Source of the DNA: Bursaphelenchus xylophilus
Taxonomy: Eukaryota; Nematoda; Chromadorea; Rhabditida; Aphelenchoididae
Direction of reading: 5' to 3'
DNA: 64,000 nucleotides
Assembly: GCA_904066235.2 (NCBI GenBank)
Contig: CAJFCV020000002.1
Location: forward strand, 11,284,001 to 11,348,000
The position numbers and the translations under genes are program-made. Each line of letters opens with the position of its first letter. Within the stretch, counting starts at the first letter, position 1. Below are positions 11,280 through 22,251 of the stretch, one piece after another. The notes below the pieces were generated by a model, which was not told where the DNA came from, did not search any database, and worked only from the letters and a program-made list of their open reading frames with translations.

Positions 11280-12440
11280 GAAGCAACGGCCTCTAGCGAC
11301 TCCTAAACTTGGCTTCCGGGCTGGGCCGGGCCGATGCAATTTTTCGTGTTTGTCGCCGCAATTCCCCATTTTTTTTAAAAAGCGACTTGCACCTTTGCGC
11401 GCGACAAAACGACGCGATGAAATTCAAACCCAAACTTTCGCACTATTCGGGAGTTGTCAAAATTTTTGAGTGCGAGCAGGAGAAAGGTTTTGGTAAAGAG
11501 TTTATTGTACAGAGCCGCCCACTCAACATTCCTGTCTTACCTATTGTCAAATCGTTTATCATATATTTTGCTCAATTATTGTATTCACATTTAACAAAGG
11601 GCATATCTTTCATTATAAAAATTAAACATATACATTTACATATATGTATGTATTATATAGTAATATATATTGAGCATGAAAGATTTTTAGTATATCAGAG
11701 AACAAAAATAAAGCAAAATATATTCATATATTATGTATATACATAAATTAATGAATAAAAATGTACACATATTTCAATTATTATTATATAATGCGAATAT
11801 TATATCATAACAAGATTGTAAGTAAATTCAATGAAAACTCCAAATAAAGAATATATAAATAAACAAGTAAAAACATGGGTAATAGCACAAGCAGTTTTTC
11901 TACAAAGTATAAATTCAGATTGAAGATCCAATGCCCGAAATTTCATGCATAATTCGTCAATTCGTAGTTCACAAAAACCCGTGAAGCCAGTCATTTTCAA
12001 GAAATTTGGTATCCAAAATTTCGAAGACTTGCCTATAAAAATTTTACATCGAGTTGACGGATTATGCACAAAAAATTTTGGAAAAGCCGATAAAACTTTA
12101 AATTTGAATACATACACATTAGAAAAACCAAAAAAGAAAAATGTCGTAGATATTATACATATTACCTCTACTATTACAGTGGAGCCTCTGTAGAACAAAC
12201 CTCCGTACAACGAAACCCGTCTATGAAAAATCCAGCTAAGTCTTTATAGAACAAAACCTGTCTACAACAAAAAAATTCCAAGGGTCTCAAATCCGATTCT
12301 AGACGGCAAATGAACCTCTCTACAACAAATCTTTCTTATAACAAATTATATTCTTTCGTTCCATGAGATTTGCTATATGAAGCTTTTCCTGTGCACAGAT
12401 ACCAATAGGAACCAAAAATACAGCTTTCCCCTAAAATTAA
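11280..12440. repeat. Repeat family B, copy 1 (left part)
   Basis: Aligns with 23500-25683: GTCGCCGCAATTCCC, AATTCAAACCCAAA.TTTCGCA, an AT-rich stretch with AGCAAAATATATTCATATAT, and the end CAGATACCAATAGGAACC. At 12177 a pogo/Tigger-like terminus, TA then CAGTGGAGCCTCTG, appears. The copy resumes after fold-back element 2 at 14262. Confidence 0.6.
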
Positions 12441-12873
12441 AACACGATTTTTGAGTCACTGCGTCAGCCAGTAGTGGGGCCCGGTCTTAGGAAAAAATCG
12501 ATTTTGAGATTTTTGGCTTAAAATAGTCGGTAGCACTTGTGGAAGAAAAGCTAAACATATTTTTGCCCAATTTTGCCCGGAAGGCATATTTTTTTACAAA
12601 ATACGTTTTTACACTTCAAAGCCTCTGGAGGCCGATGTGATCCGACCACAGAGATCAAACCTGGCATACAGGGGTTTTTGACACCCAGGAATCTGAAAAT
12701 CGTAGCTTTTTTACCGTCAGATTACTGTAACGTGGTTGTACTGTAATCCGGTCGATAAAAATCGACCGTAACTTCTTTAGATCAAAAATGCCACAGGATT
12801 TTATTGCAGATTCGGAATCAGCATAAAATTCTGCTTCGGACACATGTAAAATATGTTCAAAATTCCGTGGCCC

Positions 12874-12945
12874 AACCTCTGTAGTATAGTGGTTGTGCGC
12901 CAGGATTATCAATCTGGCGACCCAGGTTCGATTCCCGGTGGCTGC
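12874..12945 (+). tRNA. tRNA-Asp-like sequence in left arm of fold-back element 2
   Basis: TAGTATAGTGG (A box) and CCAGGTTCGATTCCCGG (B box and T arm) strongly resemble metazoan tRNA-Asp. The distance between them equals that of tRNA-Asp, putting ATC at the anticodon position. The anticodon stem can form with an eight-base loop, and the acceptor arms do not pair. A decayed or captured tRNA unit. Confidence 0.55.
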
Positions 12946-13762
12946 AAATGGCAGAAAATGGACTATAAAAGGGCGGAAAAATGGAAAAAAGGGAAAATAA
13001 ATTACAGAAAATTAATTTTATGCTACTTAGGAGCAGTTTAAAAGTTTTTGCAAGAATTCCGCATAAATTACGGTTTTTATGGAAAACGCCTCACAGCATT
13101 CGTAAGATCGCCCCAAATGGCAACTAAAGAGTTGTGGTGAATCTAGATAACGCTTGCTATGCAATATTCTTCAAATCCGTCGAGGAATGTAATACAAAAC
13201 AAAATAAAACAATTATTTGGTTTTCAGAAGGAAGCACGCATGTTACAGTCCCGTAATTTAGCCTCTGTTCCTTGCTAACTGAGTCTCCATGTAGATTTAT
13301 CATTAGAGCGTCCACGCGCTCCGTTTTTCGTGGGATACGCAAGACGGCCTAAGTTTTGCAAGCTGTGTGATCCCGGTGCTGTTAGGGAATCTTATATGAC
13401 TTTTTGTGAAACTTATATGACTTTTTGGTCAAATATTGTTCCGTTCGATAAACCTCGGCCGCAGCTCGCCTTCTTAAAATCCCGAATTTGAAAGAAAATC
13501 CAGGCTATCCCAAAAATTTAACGAAATAAGCAGAAATGGACTTATTTTGTAGTAGGAAGCCTCAGTAACCTCTTCTGTAAATTTTAACCAGATTGCTCCA
13601 CTTTCCGTCAAGCTATAAGGCGTTTTCCATAAAAACCGTAATTTATGCGGAATTCTTGTAAAAACTCTTAAACTGCTCCTAATTAGCATAAAATTAATTT
13701 TCTGTAATTTATTTTCCCTTTTTTCCAAGTTTCCGCCCTTTTATAGTCCATTTTCTGCCATT

Positions 13763-13836
13763 TGCAGCCACCGGGAATCGAACCTGGGTCGCCAGATTGA
13801 TAATCCTGGCGCACAACCACTATACTACAGAGGTTG
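13763..13836 (-). tRNA. tRNA-Asp-like sequence in right arm of fold-back element 2
   Basis: Mirror copy of the left-arm unit with the same A box, B box and ATC triplet. The two arms agree here almost base for base, more closely than in element 1. Confidence 0.55.
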
Positions 13837-14261
13837 GGCCACGGAATTTTTAACATATTTTACATGTATCCGAAGCAGAATTTTATGCTGATTCCGAATC
13901 TGCAATAAAATCCTGTGGCATTTTTGATCTAAAGAAGTTATCGTCGATTTTTATCGACCGGATTACAGTATGACCATGTTACAGTAATCTGACGGTAAAA
14001 ATGCTACGATTTTCAGATTCCTGGGTGTCAAAAACCCCTGTATGCCAGGTTTGATCTCTGTGGTCGGATCACATCGGCCTCCAGAGGCTTTGAAGTGTAA
14101 AAACGTATTTTGTAAAAAAATATGCCTTCCGGGCAAAATTGGGCAAAAATATTTTTAGCTTTTCTTCCACAAGTGCTACCGACTATTTTAAGCCAAAAAT
14201 CTCAAAATCGATTTTTTCCTAAGACCACCGCTGGTGCCCTGACTCAAAAATCGTGTTTTAA

Positions 14262-14540
14262 AAGCCCAGAAGAACGGGTTTTCGGCGGTTTCCTAATTTT
14301 TCGAGACGGCCAAAAGAAGTGGCGCGATCTGTTTTCTATTGTCCCTTCCGATCGGCCTGGTGATTATTTCGAGCTCAGCGGTTTATTGTTTTGAAAGTCT
14401 GCGAAAAATGATGAGAATGCCACAGAAGGGCTCCACAAGAAGTTCGGACACAAGTTCATGTCGCAAACTCATCAAGTTGAACAAGGCGTGAATTTTGAAC
14501 TCAACGAGAATTCAAGTTCAGGCTAATCTTTACATTTGAA
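14262..14540. repeat. Repeat family B, copy 1 (right part)
   Basis: Continues the alignment with 25688-25900: CTAATTTTTCGAGACGGCC, AAGAAGTGGCGCGATCTG, TTGTCCCTTCCGATCGGCC, and GAAAAATGATGAGAATGCC. Together with 11280-12440 it brackets fold-back element 2. Confidence 0.65.
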
Positions 14541-14974
14541 AAAAAATTTTTTAACTTCAAAGACACAATCGCTGTGTGCTCATTATTTTCCCGACGGACT
14601 GATATCTAAATAGAAAACTGGACGGCAGATTTTTTGAGGCCCGGCCACAAAAAAATTTTGAAAGAAGATCGACCACAAGCTCCTAACAATGAGCTTAACT
14701 TTGGCTTGAACGATCTCTGAGGAAATGGAGAAATTTTAAACGAAATTTTGATGAATTTTAGATTTTTTAAAAAAATTAGTTGCACGTTATAATTCTTTTA
14801 CAGTTCGTTGCTGCAAGTGATATTTAGTTGAAGGCCAACGCACGACCACAGAATTGAAAAAAAATATGTGATTTTCTTAGAATGCTTGTCGTATTTCTTT
14901 TCCATTTTTGCTGTTTGTGTTTCCATGATTTTGGCTACGGATTCCCAACTTGCCCTTGTACATTTCTCATTGTA

Positions 14975-15161
14975 CATTATAGCGGTTTTACGAGCGCAAA
15001 GTGATTATATCCCAATCGCAGGGTCATGACAAGATGTAGAGAGCTTTGATCGTAGGTCGATGGAACTTAAAAAGCCAGTAGGCTACTGGCTCTTTTAATT
15101 TACTGCCCCCACCCTACCCAGTTATTATCCAACCCAATAATTGAAGAAAGAAAAGTGTCCA
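14975..15161 (+). repeat. Duplicated flank upstream of the LTRs
   Basis: TATAGCGGTTTTACGAGCG through GTAGGTCGATGGAACTTA, and GGCTACTGGCTCTTTTAATT through AAGTGTCCATTG, recur at 18425-18530 and 18930-19016. In the second location about 400 bases separate the two halves. A third partial match to the first half is at 19745-19785. Confidence 0.65.
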
Positions 15162-15501
15162 TTGTTTGTCCAACAACAGCTTTATTAGCGACGACTTAAA
15201 ATTCAAAAATTAACACAAACAACAAACAACACGACGCTGCCATTCAGCGTCGGCCAGCAAGCCGGCCGGACCGTCGGCAACCGACGGCTGGCTGCAGGAC
15301 GGGCGGCGCCAGGCCGCGCAACTGGGAAACCGCAGTCTCCCGTGCCGCACGGGTCCTGAACCGTCGACCGGGAGTCCAGCCGCCGGTGGGGCACTCCGGA
15401 ATGGAGACCCCCAGGACGGCCCGGCTGTACCGGCCGAGCGGGCCGTTATCGGCGTTCTCCAACAGGTTCAGTGCTGAAAAACCATAACAATTAATCGTCT
15501 T
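15162..15501 (-). repeat. LTR 1 (3' LTR)
   Basis: Starts TTGTTTGTCCAACAACAGC and ends TTAATCGTCTT on the + strand. It has a strikingly GC-rich core, with a CCGTCGG-CAA-CCGACGG hairpin that is intact here and in LTR 2. Near-identical to LTR 2 at 17535 and LTR 3 at 19017. Confidence 0.75.
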
Positions 15502-15817
15502 GGTTTGCTTTGTACATTTCATGTTCCGAAAATCTCCATTTTCTCGTGTTATGTAGAATGTTATTGAAAGGCAACACTGGGTCTCGTCCAAATACCATAA
15601 AGAACGGTGTCTCCCCAGTACTGTCATGTAGAGTACAGTTGTAACTGAATGTAGCTGATGGCAATAATTGATCAGAGTCCATTACGGTTTCACTCATTGC
15701 TTTTGTCAGCATTTGTTGAAATGTCCTAAAAATCCCTTCTACGGCTCCATTTCCATGTAAGTGATATGGTGTGCATGTTCTTTTGTGTACGTTCAACAAT
15801 CTCATTATTTCATTCAT
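15491..15817 (-). pseudogene. Integrase C-terminal fragment
   Basis: The 108-codon frame contains HGNGAVEGIFRT, which holds the third catalytic glutamate of the D,D-35-E integrase core, followed by LLPSATFSYN and STGETPFFMVFGRDPVLP. That is the normal order for Ty3/gypsy-like integrases. The first two catalytic aspartates are absent because the upstream part is deleted. The frame runs into the LTR. Confidence 0.75.
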
Positions 15818-16306
15818 GATGTGGGAGGTTTATGACGGGTGACTGTCACTCGAAATCTCTGTTACCATGGAATATATTAACAGAAAATTTAAGTTTTTCC
15901 AAACTCTTCTTTCTATCAAGCATCACCAGCACAATATTAACCATTTTTTGCTCGCTGAACTGAAGCGCCTCAACGAACTAATTGTGGCCCAGAATCGTCT
16001 CATATATTTCCAGCTCGGCAAGGTGCCGTACAACTAGAGCCCCGATTACGTCCCCTTTTTGAAGTAAAAAATTTAATTTTGTACTTGACTGCCCTTATGA
16101 AATAAAGGGATCAAAGACTGTATCAATGACCGGATCGAAGCCAACTTTTAACAAACCGGAACCAAATTCTTTGAATATTAACATCATGGTAAATTGAGAC
16201 CCTGTATGGTGCCAAATTTCAACAAAAAACTGCGTCTAGCGACACTTGTTTTCTATGTACTCCAAACGTAAAAATTACGACATTTTTACGTACAACAATT
16301 TATTGC

Positions 16307-17437
16307 CTATACTCGGTTACAAAGTTGAAGACCAACGCGGCCCCCAGGCGCCGGGCCAGGGTTCGCCCTGGGTACCGCGGGCTCTTGCTGCGCTGAGTTC
16401 GAGACAAGGACCGCTGATCCCCTGTATCGTCCACTCAGGCCTTTTTGGGCCGGCTTGGGCATGACATACCCCACAGGTGGAGCAGCGCCTGGGACGGCCA
16501 TGGCCGCATTAACACCGAGTCCCAGCTTCCTCAGAGCATCCTCTGTCCTCTGTAGCTCGGATCGCCTCAGGGAGCTCTCAATTGTTCGAACCCTCTGCCT
16601 AGCTGCTTCCAAGGTGGGAACATCTACCCGCTGCACCGGCTTGGAAATTTCATCGCGTGATCTAAAGACAAATTCTTCCTTACACCGACTTTTCAAGGCT
16701 TCAGGAGTACTATCCGGCATTAGTCGACTCACCATCTTTTTGACTCGCACATAGAAATCGTCCACCGATTCGCCATCCCCCTGTCTGATTGAGTGTAGTT
16801 CACTCAGAACTTCTGAGTGCTCGCTGTCCAGTTTGTAGCTTTGAAGCAGATTTTTCTTCGCATCGGCGTACGTCAGAGCGTCTGCCGAACCTTGACACGC
16901 GGTTTCGAACCTCTCCCTTGCCTCACCTGTCAGCAGAAGCTTCAGCTTGGCCAATTTTGTCTTGTCATCCCACACTGTAGACTGCTGAGCTGCAAAATCT
17001 TCAAACTTTTGGATAAATTCGGCGAAGGTCTCTTCACCTTCTCCTGAGTAAAACTTCATTAAGTTGGAGAAGTCCACTGCACAAACAGCTTCATCTTCTT
17101 CAATTGCTAAAATGTTTTCAGCTAATAGTGACCCGAAGATCGATTTTTTTTCATGTTCATTTCGACTTACCAGACTTTCATTTCCAGCCAAAGCCTGCGA
17201 CAGCTGTTCTTGTCGGACTGCTTGCTCCATCAACTTCTGATGGTTTTTTCGCACACTGCTCACAGTTGCAGCGACGGCTGATTCCGCCATCTCGATCATT
17301 CCTTGATTTGCGCTTTTCAGCTGATTATCCTTTTTCCCTTTACGACAATCAATCCTAACCCCTGCGGGATTGGCTGCTTTACGTTCACGTAATCCTACAA
17401 CGAAGGATTTATCGCAAAGGACTAGTAGAACCATCAC
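16307..17437 (-). CDS. gag: Retrotransposon Gag
   Basis: A 376-codon frame. The middle (about residues 120-290) matches the retrotransposon gag family: FYSGEGEETFAEFIQKFEDF, then LAKLKLLLTGEARERFETA, then SVDDFYVRVKKMV. It should form the particle shell of the element. A methionine at about residue 47 (17299) begins a more Gag-like start, because the residues before it are basic and poorly conserved-looking. The C-terminal third is proline- and glycine-rich and shows no CCHC zinc knuckle. The frame is uninterrupted, but no pol follows. A decayed copy of its C-terminal part is at 49480-49625. Confidence 0.8.
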   Translation of the reverse strand: MMVLLVLCDKSFVVGLRERKAANPAGVRIDCRKGKKDNQLKSANQGMIEMAESAVAATVSSVRKNHQKLMEQAVRQEQLSQALAGNESLVSRNEHEKKSIFGSLLAENILAIEEDEAVCAVDFSNLMKFYSGEGEETFAEFIQKFEDFAAQQSTVWDDKTKLAKLKLLLTGEARERFETACQGSADALTYADAKKNLLQSYKLDSEHSEVLSELHSIRQGDGESVDDFYVRVKKMVSRLMPDSTPEALKSRCKEEFVFRSRDEISKPVQRVDVPTLEAARQRVRTIESSLRRSELQRTEDALRKLGLGVNAAMAVPGAAPPVGYVMPKPAQKGLSGRYRGSAVLVSNSAQQEPAVPRANPGPAPGGRVGLQLCNRV

Positions 17438-17534
17438 ATGTTTTTGTTGTTCTTTTTTTTACGAATTAAGGCTCTTTCCCATGCCATAAAACGCTGCCCG
17501 AGCTGAATCCATCCAGAAAACGGAAGATTACGGT

Positions 17535-17880
17535 TTGTTTGTCCAACAACAGCTTTATTAGCGACGACTTAAAATTCAAAAATTAACATAAACAACAAAA
17601 AACACGACGCTGCCATTCAGCGTCGGCCAGCAAGCCGGCCGGACCGTCGGCAACCGACGGCTGGCTGCAGGACGGGCGGCGCCAGGCCGCGCAACTGGGA
17701 AACCGCAGTCTCCCGTGCCGCACGGGTCCTGAACCGCCGACCGGAAGTCCAGCCGCCGGTTACCAAGGGGCGCTCCGGAATGGAGACCCCCAGGACGGCC
17801 CGGCTGTACCGGCCGAGCGGGCCGTTATCGGCGTTCTCCAACAGGTTCAGTGCTGAAAAATCATAACAATTAATCGTCTT
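17535..17880 (-). repeat. LTR 2 (5' LTR)
   Basis: A 346-base copy of LTR 1 with a few substitutions and a short extra GGTTACCAAGG segment that LTR 3 also has. It lies upstream of gag in element orientation. Confidence 0.75.
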
Positions 17881-18289
17881 ATGACGTCCATTCGTGTTCA
17901 ATACATTTTTGGCACAAAATTTACGAGGCTTTATATTGTCGCAGGGCTTGGTCGTATCGGAGTTTGCGCATCGAAATTGCGGCCGAATAGCGGGCTTAGA
18001 TTTGGCTGAAAAATTTTGGTGAAATACTTCACAACATATTTTTCCCGCTATAAGGTCATAAAATCCTCAACTCTTACCGTATTCCGGGTCCGAGATTTTC
18101 TTGACCGAGGATATGGGTTTGTTCATCATTTTTACGAGCCATTGGGAAAATCTTCGTTTGTTCACTAAAAAAGGCAATCAATGTTGTTATTCAAGGGGTG
18201 CGTCGAAGACACCCCCGAAATGAAGACAGCACTTTACTGCATTTCAAAACATCTTCAGACATTTTTCGCTGCTGAAGCGACAGTATTAC

Positions 18290-18530
18290 AGCGACAAAAC
18301 CATGGGACTGTAGCGAAAGTTCCCGCAATTCCTATCAAGTCTTCATAGCTCATATATCTTTACTATTTTTACAACGAAAGCTAATCCAATAAAAGAGAGA
18401 TTTCCATGACATGTTTGAACAAACTTTATAGCGGTTTTACGAGCGCAAAGTGATTATATCCAAATCTCAGTGTCGTCACAAGATGTAGAGAGCTTTGATC
18501 GTAGGTCGATGGAACTTACAGAGCTTTGAG
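18290..18530 (+). repeat. Duplicated block, copy 1
   Basis: CATGGGACTGTAGCGAAAG, TATCAAGTCTTCAT, GCTAATCCAATAAAAGA and TATAGCGGTTTTACG are shared in order with 19605-19790. The two copies bracket LTR 3 and the acidic exon. Non-coding. Confidence 0.65.
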
Positions 18531-19016
18531 AGCTCACAATTGGCTTTGTAAGGATATAAAAATCATCCGCTCTCGGCGGTAGACAACGCAGATCAGATGC
18601 TCGCGGATGTATATACATTTATGACAGGGCGGCGGAGCGTTTAAGAATCCTCTTTTAGACCAAATGATACTGCACAAAGATTTGTCGTCAATTTAGCAAA
18701 AGTTTGTGGGTCCAAAATCTTTAACGACCTGAGCACGTACTCACTAAAGTTTTGAACTCTAATTTCGGCCCGCGAAATTTAACGCTTCTAATAACTTTCC
18801 TCATCATCACTTGACACCAGCAGTTCCTGATTTGAGTCGGAATTGTCAGATTTGGGGCGTAATTTTGCTTTACCACTCTGTAATGCCCTCAATTCCTAAT
18901 TTTCTTTTCTCCGGTGTTTTAGCCTGAGTCCGATAGGCTACTGGCTCTTTTAATTTACTGCCCCCACCCTACCCAGTTATTATCCAACCCAATAATTGAA
19001 GAAAGGAAAGTGTCCA

Positions 19017-19348
19017 TTGTTTGTCCAACAACAGCTTTATTACGACTTAAAATTCAAAAATTAACACAAACAACAAACAACACGACGCTGCCATTCAGCG
19101 TCGGCCAGCAAGCCGGCCGGACCGTCGGCTGGCTGCAGGACGGGCGGCGCCAGGCCGCGCAACTGGGAAACCGCAGTCTCCCGTGCCGCACGGGTCCTGA
19201 ACCGCCGACCGGGAGTCCAGCCGCCGGTTACCAAGGGGCACTCCGGAATGGAGACCCCCAGGACGGCCCGGCTGTACCGGCCGAGCGGGCCGTTATCGGC
19301 GTTCTCCAACAGGTTCAGTGCTGAAAAATCATAACAATTAATCGTCTT
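19017..19348 (-). repeat. LTR 3, probable solo LTR
   Basis: A 332-base copy. Its left flank matches the outer flank of LTR 1 (AAGTGTCCATTG) and its right flank matches the outer flank of LTR 2 (ATGACGTCC). It therefore looks like a duplicate of the same insertion site after LTR-LTR recombination. It lacks four bases near its start, turning TTAGCGACGAC into TTACGAC, and lacks the CCGTCGG hairpin partner. Confidence 0.65.
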
Positions 19349-19394
19349 ATGACGTCCGCCCCACTCCCAAAATTAAAAACAAACAAAAATTTTT

Positions 19395-19605
19395 TTACTC
19401 ACCTTCCTCTTGAATGTGCCGCAAATGACTGAAGTGCAGCTGACACCATTGGACATAGTCCCGGTGGGTTCTTCTCCTACTCTCTCTTCAGACAATCCCT
19501 CGGCCGGGGCCCCCTCTTCCCCATCGGTGGCTTCTTCTGGCTCTTCACCTTGGCCAACAGCTTCATCAACAACAATCTCCTCCTCCTGCTCCTCCTGGCC
19601 GCATT
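19395..19605 (-). pseudogene. Acidic low-complexity exon, gene unknown
   Basis: One minus-strand frame encodes a glutamate-rich stretch (EEQEEEIVVDEAVGQGEEPE, then DGEEGAPAEGLSEERVGEE) ending ICGTFKRK at a consensus donor, AAG then GTGAGT, near 19401. Downstream on the minus strand lies LTR 3, so any next exon has been displaced. The family is not recognisable. Confidence 0.4.
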
Positions 19606-19790
19606 ACAACGACAAAACCATGGGACTGTAGCGAAAGTTCCCGCAATTCTTATCAAGTCTTCATGGCTCACATATCCTTACTATTTTTACAATGAAAGCT
19701 AATCCAATAAAAGAAGAGAGATTTACATGAAATGTTTGAACCAACCTTATAGCGGTTTTACGCATGCAAAGTTATTATATCCTTTATAAA
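19605..19790 (+). repeat. Duplicated block, copy 2
   Basis: Second copy of 18290-18460, with about one change in ten to fifteen bases. It ends in TATAGCGGTTTTACGC, after which the flanks differ. Confidence 0.6.
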
Positions 19791-20137
19791 TTTCGGGCCG
19801 AGAGAATGCGGGAGCACCAAATTCTCACTACTATACCCTTTTCCTTTTCCTTGGACTGGACCATCGTCTGACATGCTATACCACCCCTCCACCCTTTTTC
19901 ACCAAGTCGATCTCGGGTTTCCTCTGAAAACAGCAGACAGAGAGGCCGAGTACAACAGAACTAAAGAGAATGACTAAAAATAGAAGGACTAGAGACTACA
20001 ATAAGACAATCGGGAAAGGGATGGACTAGACTACAATGGCTATGTTGGAGAGGAGAGAGGTATAGGGAGACAATGGCAGCTAAAGGATATACAAAAAAAA
20101 ACAAGGTTAAGTGATATAGTCGGGGGAATGATGGTGA

Positions 20138-21050
20138 TTAAAGTTGGGCTGCTTCCAACAGGCGGGCAAGTTCGGGACTGGACTCCATAATGAACGCTCT
20201 GTGACCAACGACCACCAAACCATCTCTCGCCCTTGTGAGGGCGACTGTTATTCGGGGCCCATAAGTCGCGAAGCTGGCTGCAGATTTCCCGGCAGTTCTG
20301 GTGGTGATGAACACTGCGATGCTCACTTCTTTCCCTTGGATCTGGTCAATGGAGACGACGGAAAGCTTGAGGCTGGGAAAGTCGGACATGAGGTTTGGCA
20401 TGGCACTTCTGGCTTCATTGACCGCCGCCGCATAGGGAGAGATCCCCGCTGCAGAGAGGGATCCTTGCGCAAGTCCAGAGATTCTCTTGCACAGAAGACG
20501 AAGGTAGTCGAAAGCCTTTTGGATCTGCCCCGGATTGGAGTAGGAAAATTGGACGCGTTTTTCCGGCGAGTCCGTGTCCAGGAAGACTACGGGTGGGTGA
20601 AGTGAAAGCAATCCAAAAGTAAAAGGAATCCCCGTGAATTCACGGTCAAAGTGAAGACAAACGTGTTCACCTCTTTTTTTTCCTTTTTTGTGACTCATGG
20701 AGAGCCAGTGTTATTCTGCCATAAAATAATTTCCGCATATTCCTGCTTCCTTTCTGAGAACCAACCAATCAAAAACCCCGAGCGCGTTGTCCCCGCCGCG
20801 AGGAATCGGCGGTGCTCTGACTCAAAATGCCCAATCTGAACCGCTTCTGGGAATTCTCCATATCTTTCCGTTGTCGCTAGAGCCATTGCAATGAACTTGT
20901 TGGTGAAGACGACTTGACATGCAATTCTTTGCTCTGGAATTCTTTGTGCCTTGTCCGCGAACGTCCATGATACGCCCTTGTGGAAAGACGTCGTCAGCGC
21001 ATTGTTGTAGACTCCAGTGAATCGTTATTTTGCCTTTTGTTGGCACGGCA
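20138..21050 (-). pseudogene. SF1 (UPF1-like) helicase, two-part relic, copy B
   Basis: The distal part (20138-20605) encodes the second RecA-like domain: FLDTDSPEKRVQFSYSN, then motif V in SIDQIQGKEVSIAVF and motif VI in GPRITVALTRARDGLVVVG, ending LLEAAQL. The proximal part (about 20695-21050) encodes VYNNALTTSFHKG, QVVFTNKFIAMALATT and HRRFLAAGTTR, open throughout. The segment between them, which should hold the Walker B motif through motif IV, is missing. UPF1-like helicases unwind RNA or DNA; in nematodes this is an expanded family of mostly uncharacterised members. An acceptor-like CACCCACCCGTAG sits just before the distal part. Confidence 0.65.
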
Positions 21051-21234
21051 TCCCTGTAGGTGTTGTCGTGTATTCTTGTTCTAAAAATGATAACATGTAA
21101 TCGCATTGTAGTGTATTTTTCATAATATCTCGATGCTATTTCAATTTCAATTCCGGTTGACATTCGAAGGGTTGAGTCGGGTGGAACCTGCACCCTTTTT
21201 TATCGCACGTAGGTCGATGGAACTTACACACTGG

Positions 21235-21545
21235 AACAGTGGCTTTCCAATTTGGAAGACGCAAAGAGATTTGCGCCGGTCCGGACCAGGAATGCTCGTT
21301 TTCCAACCGTATTGGCCTAGTTTACAATTCTTACGCCCCGTTTGCGGCTTTCGATCAGGCCAGGTTTGTTTTCCCCCGCCTTCTTGGCTGAGACTGAGCC
21401 CTTGATAAGGCGTCTTGTGGCCGATCGCGGCCGAATTCCTTTAGGACATTTGAGTGCTCTTTGTTCTTTTTTTAGATCACGCCATTTTTTTATCCCTTTC
21501 CCTTTTACTTTGGCAGTGAAAAATGTGCCTAAAATCAATAATATT
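21235..21545 (+). repeat. Dispersed repeat C, copy 1
   Basis: Shares GGTCCGGACC, GATCAGGCCA..TTTGT, TTCTTTCC-like and ATCACGCCAT...TTTATCC phrases with 50060-50360, and CCGGTCCG.ACC..GAATGCT with 58300-58400. No coding frame is conserved. Confidence 0.45.
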
Positions 21546-21749
21546 TAGTGGAATGAAGTTCTTCTAGGGGCGTGGCCTAATAGGAGACAATGTTGTTATT
21601 CGAGGCGTGCGTCGAAGACACTCCCGAAAGCAACCAGACAGAGAGACAACAAGAAGCGCAATCAGAAATGGAAGACCAACAGCGACTAACAGCACATAAT
21701 ATTTACCATTTGAGGCTTCATCGATGTTGAGATGGGAGTTATGATCTTA

Positions 21750-22158
21750 GATTCCACCGTATCGCTGGGCAAGCAGTGGAAGTGAATTATTGATCCTTCT
21801 TTCTACTGAGGAAGCCAGGCCGTCGAAAGAGTATGGGTGCCATCGACTTTGCAATAAAAATTCTCTTCGCAATGAAAAGAGTCTGGAAAGATCATAGATT
21901 AGAAACTTTTGGCGATTCCTCATCCCAACGAAGTGTCTTGGCATGCATTTCTGCCCATCGTACCATCACTCTTACGGTTACTACGTCCTCTGGACGTCTG
22001 GCAGTTCGAGTGTATTTATCAAAGCCCATTGAGACTGTCTCCTCCAAATTACATTGAAATTCCAAGTTGATCCGATATGGGCGTCTTTTTTTTACGACTT
22101 TACGATCCCTATAATCCCAGGTAAAGCTGATTCTCGATACCATTGCTCTCTTGCCCAA
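21750..22158 (-). pseudogene. Unrecognised coding-like tract
   Basis: The frame at 21892-22158 includes PYRINLEFQCNLEETVSMGF and RPEDVVTVRVMVRWAEMHAK; a second frame carries on to 21750. The composition looks protein-like, but no family or second copy was found. Possibly two exons or one frameshifted exon. Confidence 0.3.
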
Positions 22159-22179
22159 TCTAAATTACGTTTGTTTTGC

Positions 22180-22251
22180 AAGAGTTCAGCGAAGTGGAAG
22201 CGTGCTGGGCCCATAACCCAGAGGTCGGTGGATCGCAACCACTCGCTGCTA
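22180..22251 (+). tRNA. tRNA-iMet(CAT) pseudogene
   Basis: From AAGTGGAAGCGTGCTGGG through CCCATAACCCAGAGGTCG and the T arm GTGGATCGCAACCAC the match to metazoan initiator tRNA-Met is nearly exact, with anticodon CAT. The first ~14 bases are degraded: AAGAGTT cannot pair with the 3' acceptor strand CGCTGCT. CCA follows the discriminator A directly at 22252-22254. This may be chance, or it may show descent from a mature tRNA copied into DNA. Confidence 0.75.

Larger units (their letters stand above)
12441..14257. mobile_element. Fold-back element 2 with tRNA-like arms, TTAA target site
   Basis: An 1817-base inverted-repeat element, almost the same length as element 1. Arms run from 12441 to about 13095 and from about 13612 to 14257. 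Termini read AACACGATTTTTGAGTCA and its complement, sharing ACGATTT.TGAGTCA with element 1. TTAA flanks it at 12437-12440 and 14258-14261. The family B copy at 25684-25687 has a single TTAA and no insertion. There is no transposase gene. Arm sequence is otherwise diverged from element 1, including a different tRNA-like unit, so the two are separate subfamilies of one type. Confidence 0.85.
15162..17880 (-). mobile_element. Internally deleted LTR retrotransposon
   Basis: Two near-identical LTRs flank a minus-strand gag and the end of an integrase. Protease, reverse transcriptase, RNase H and most of the integrase are missing: only about 490 bases separate the two coding parts. Element polarity follows from gag and integrase, so the 5' LTR is the right-hand one. 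I saw no secure primer-binding site or target duplication. Superfamily is uncertain; the gag fold and integrase motifs fit Ty3/gypsy best. Confidence 0.75.

Noticed and set aside
16246..17358. Plus-strand ORFs of 60-100 codons opposite gag
   Set aside because: Antisense shadows of the Gag frame, which has a recognised domain.
17440..17540. Primer-binding site next to LTR 2
   Set aside because: A TGGATTCAGCTC sequence lies about 25 bases inside, too far from the LTR end and not matched to a clear tRNA 3' end.
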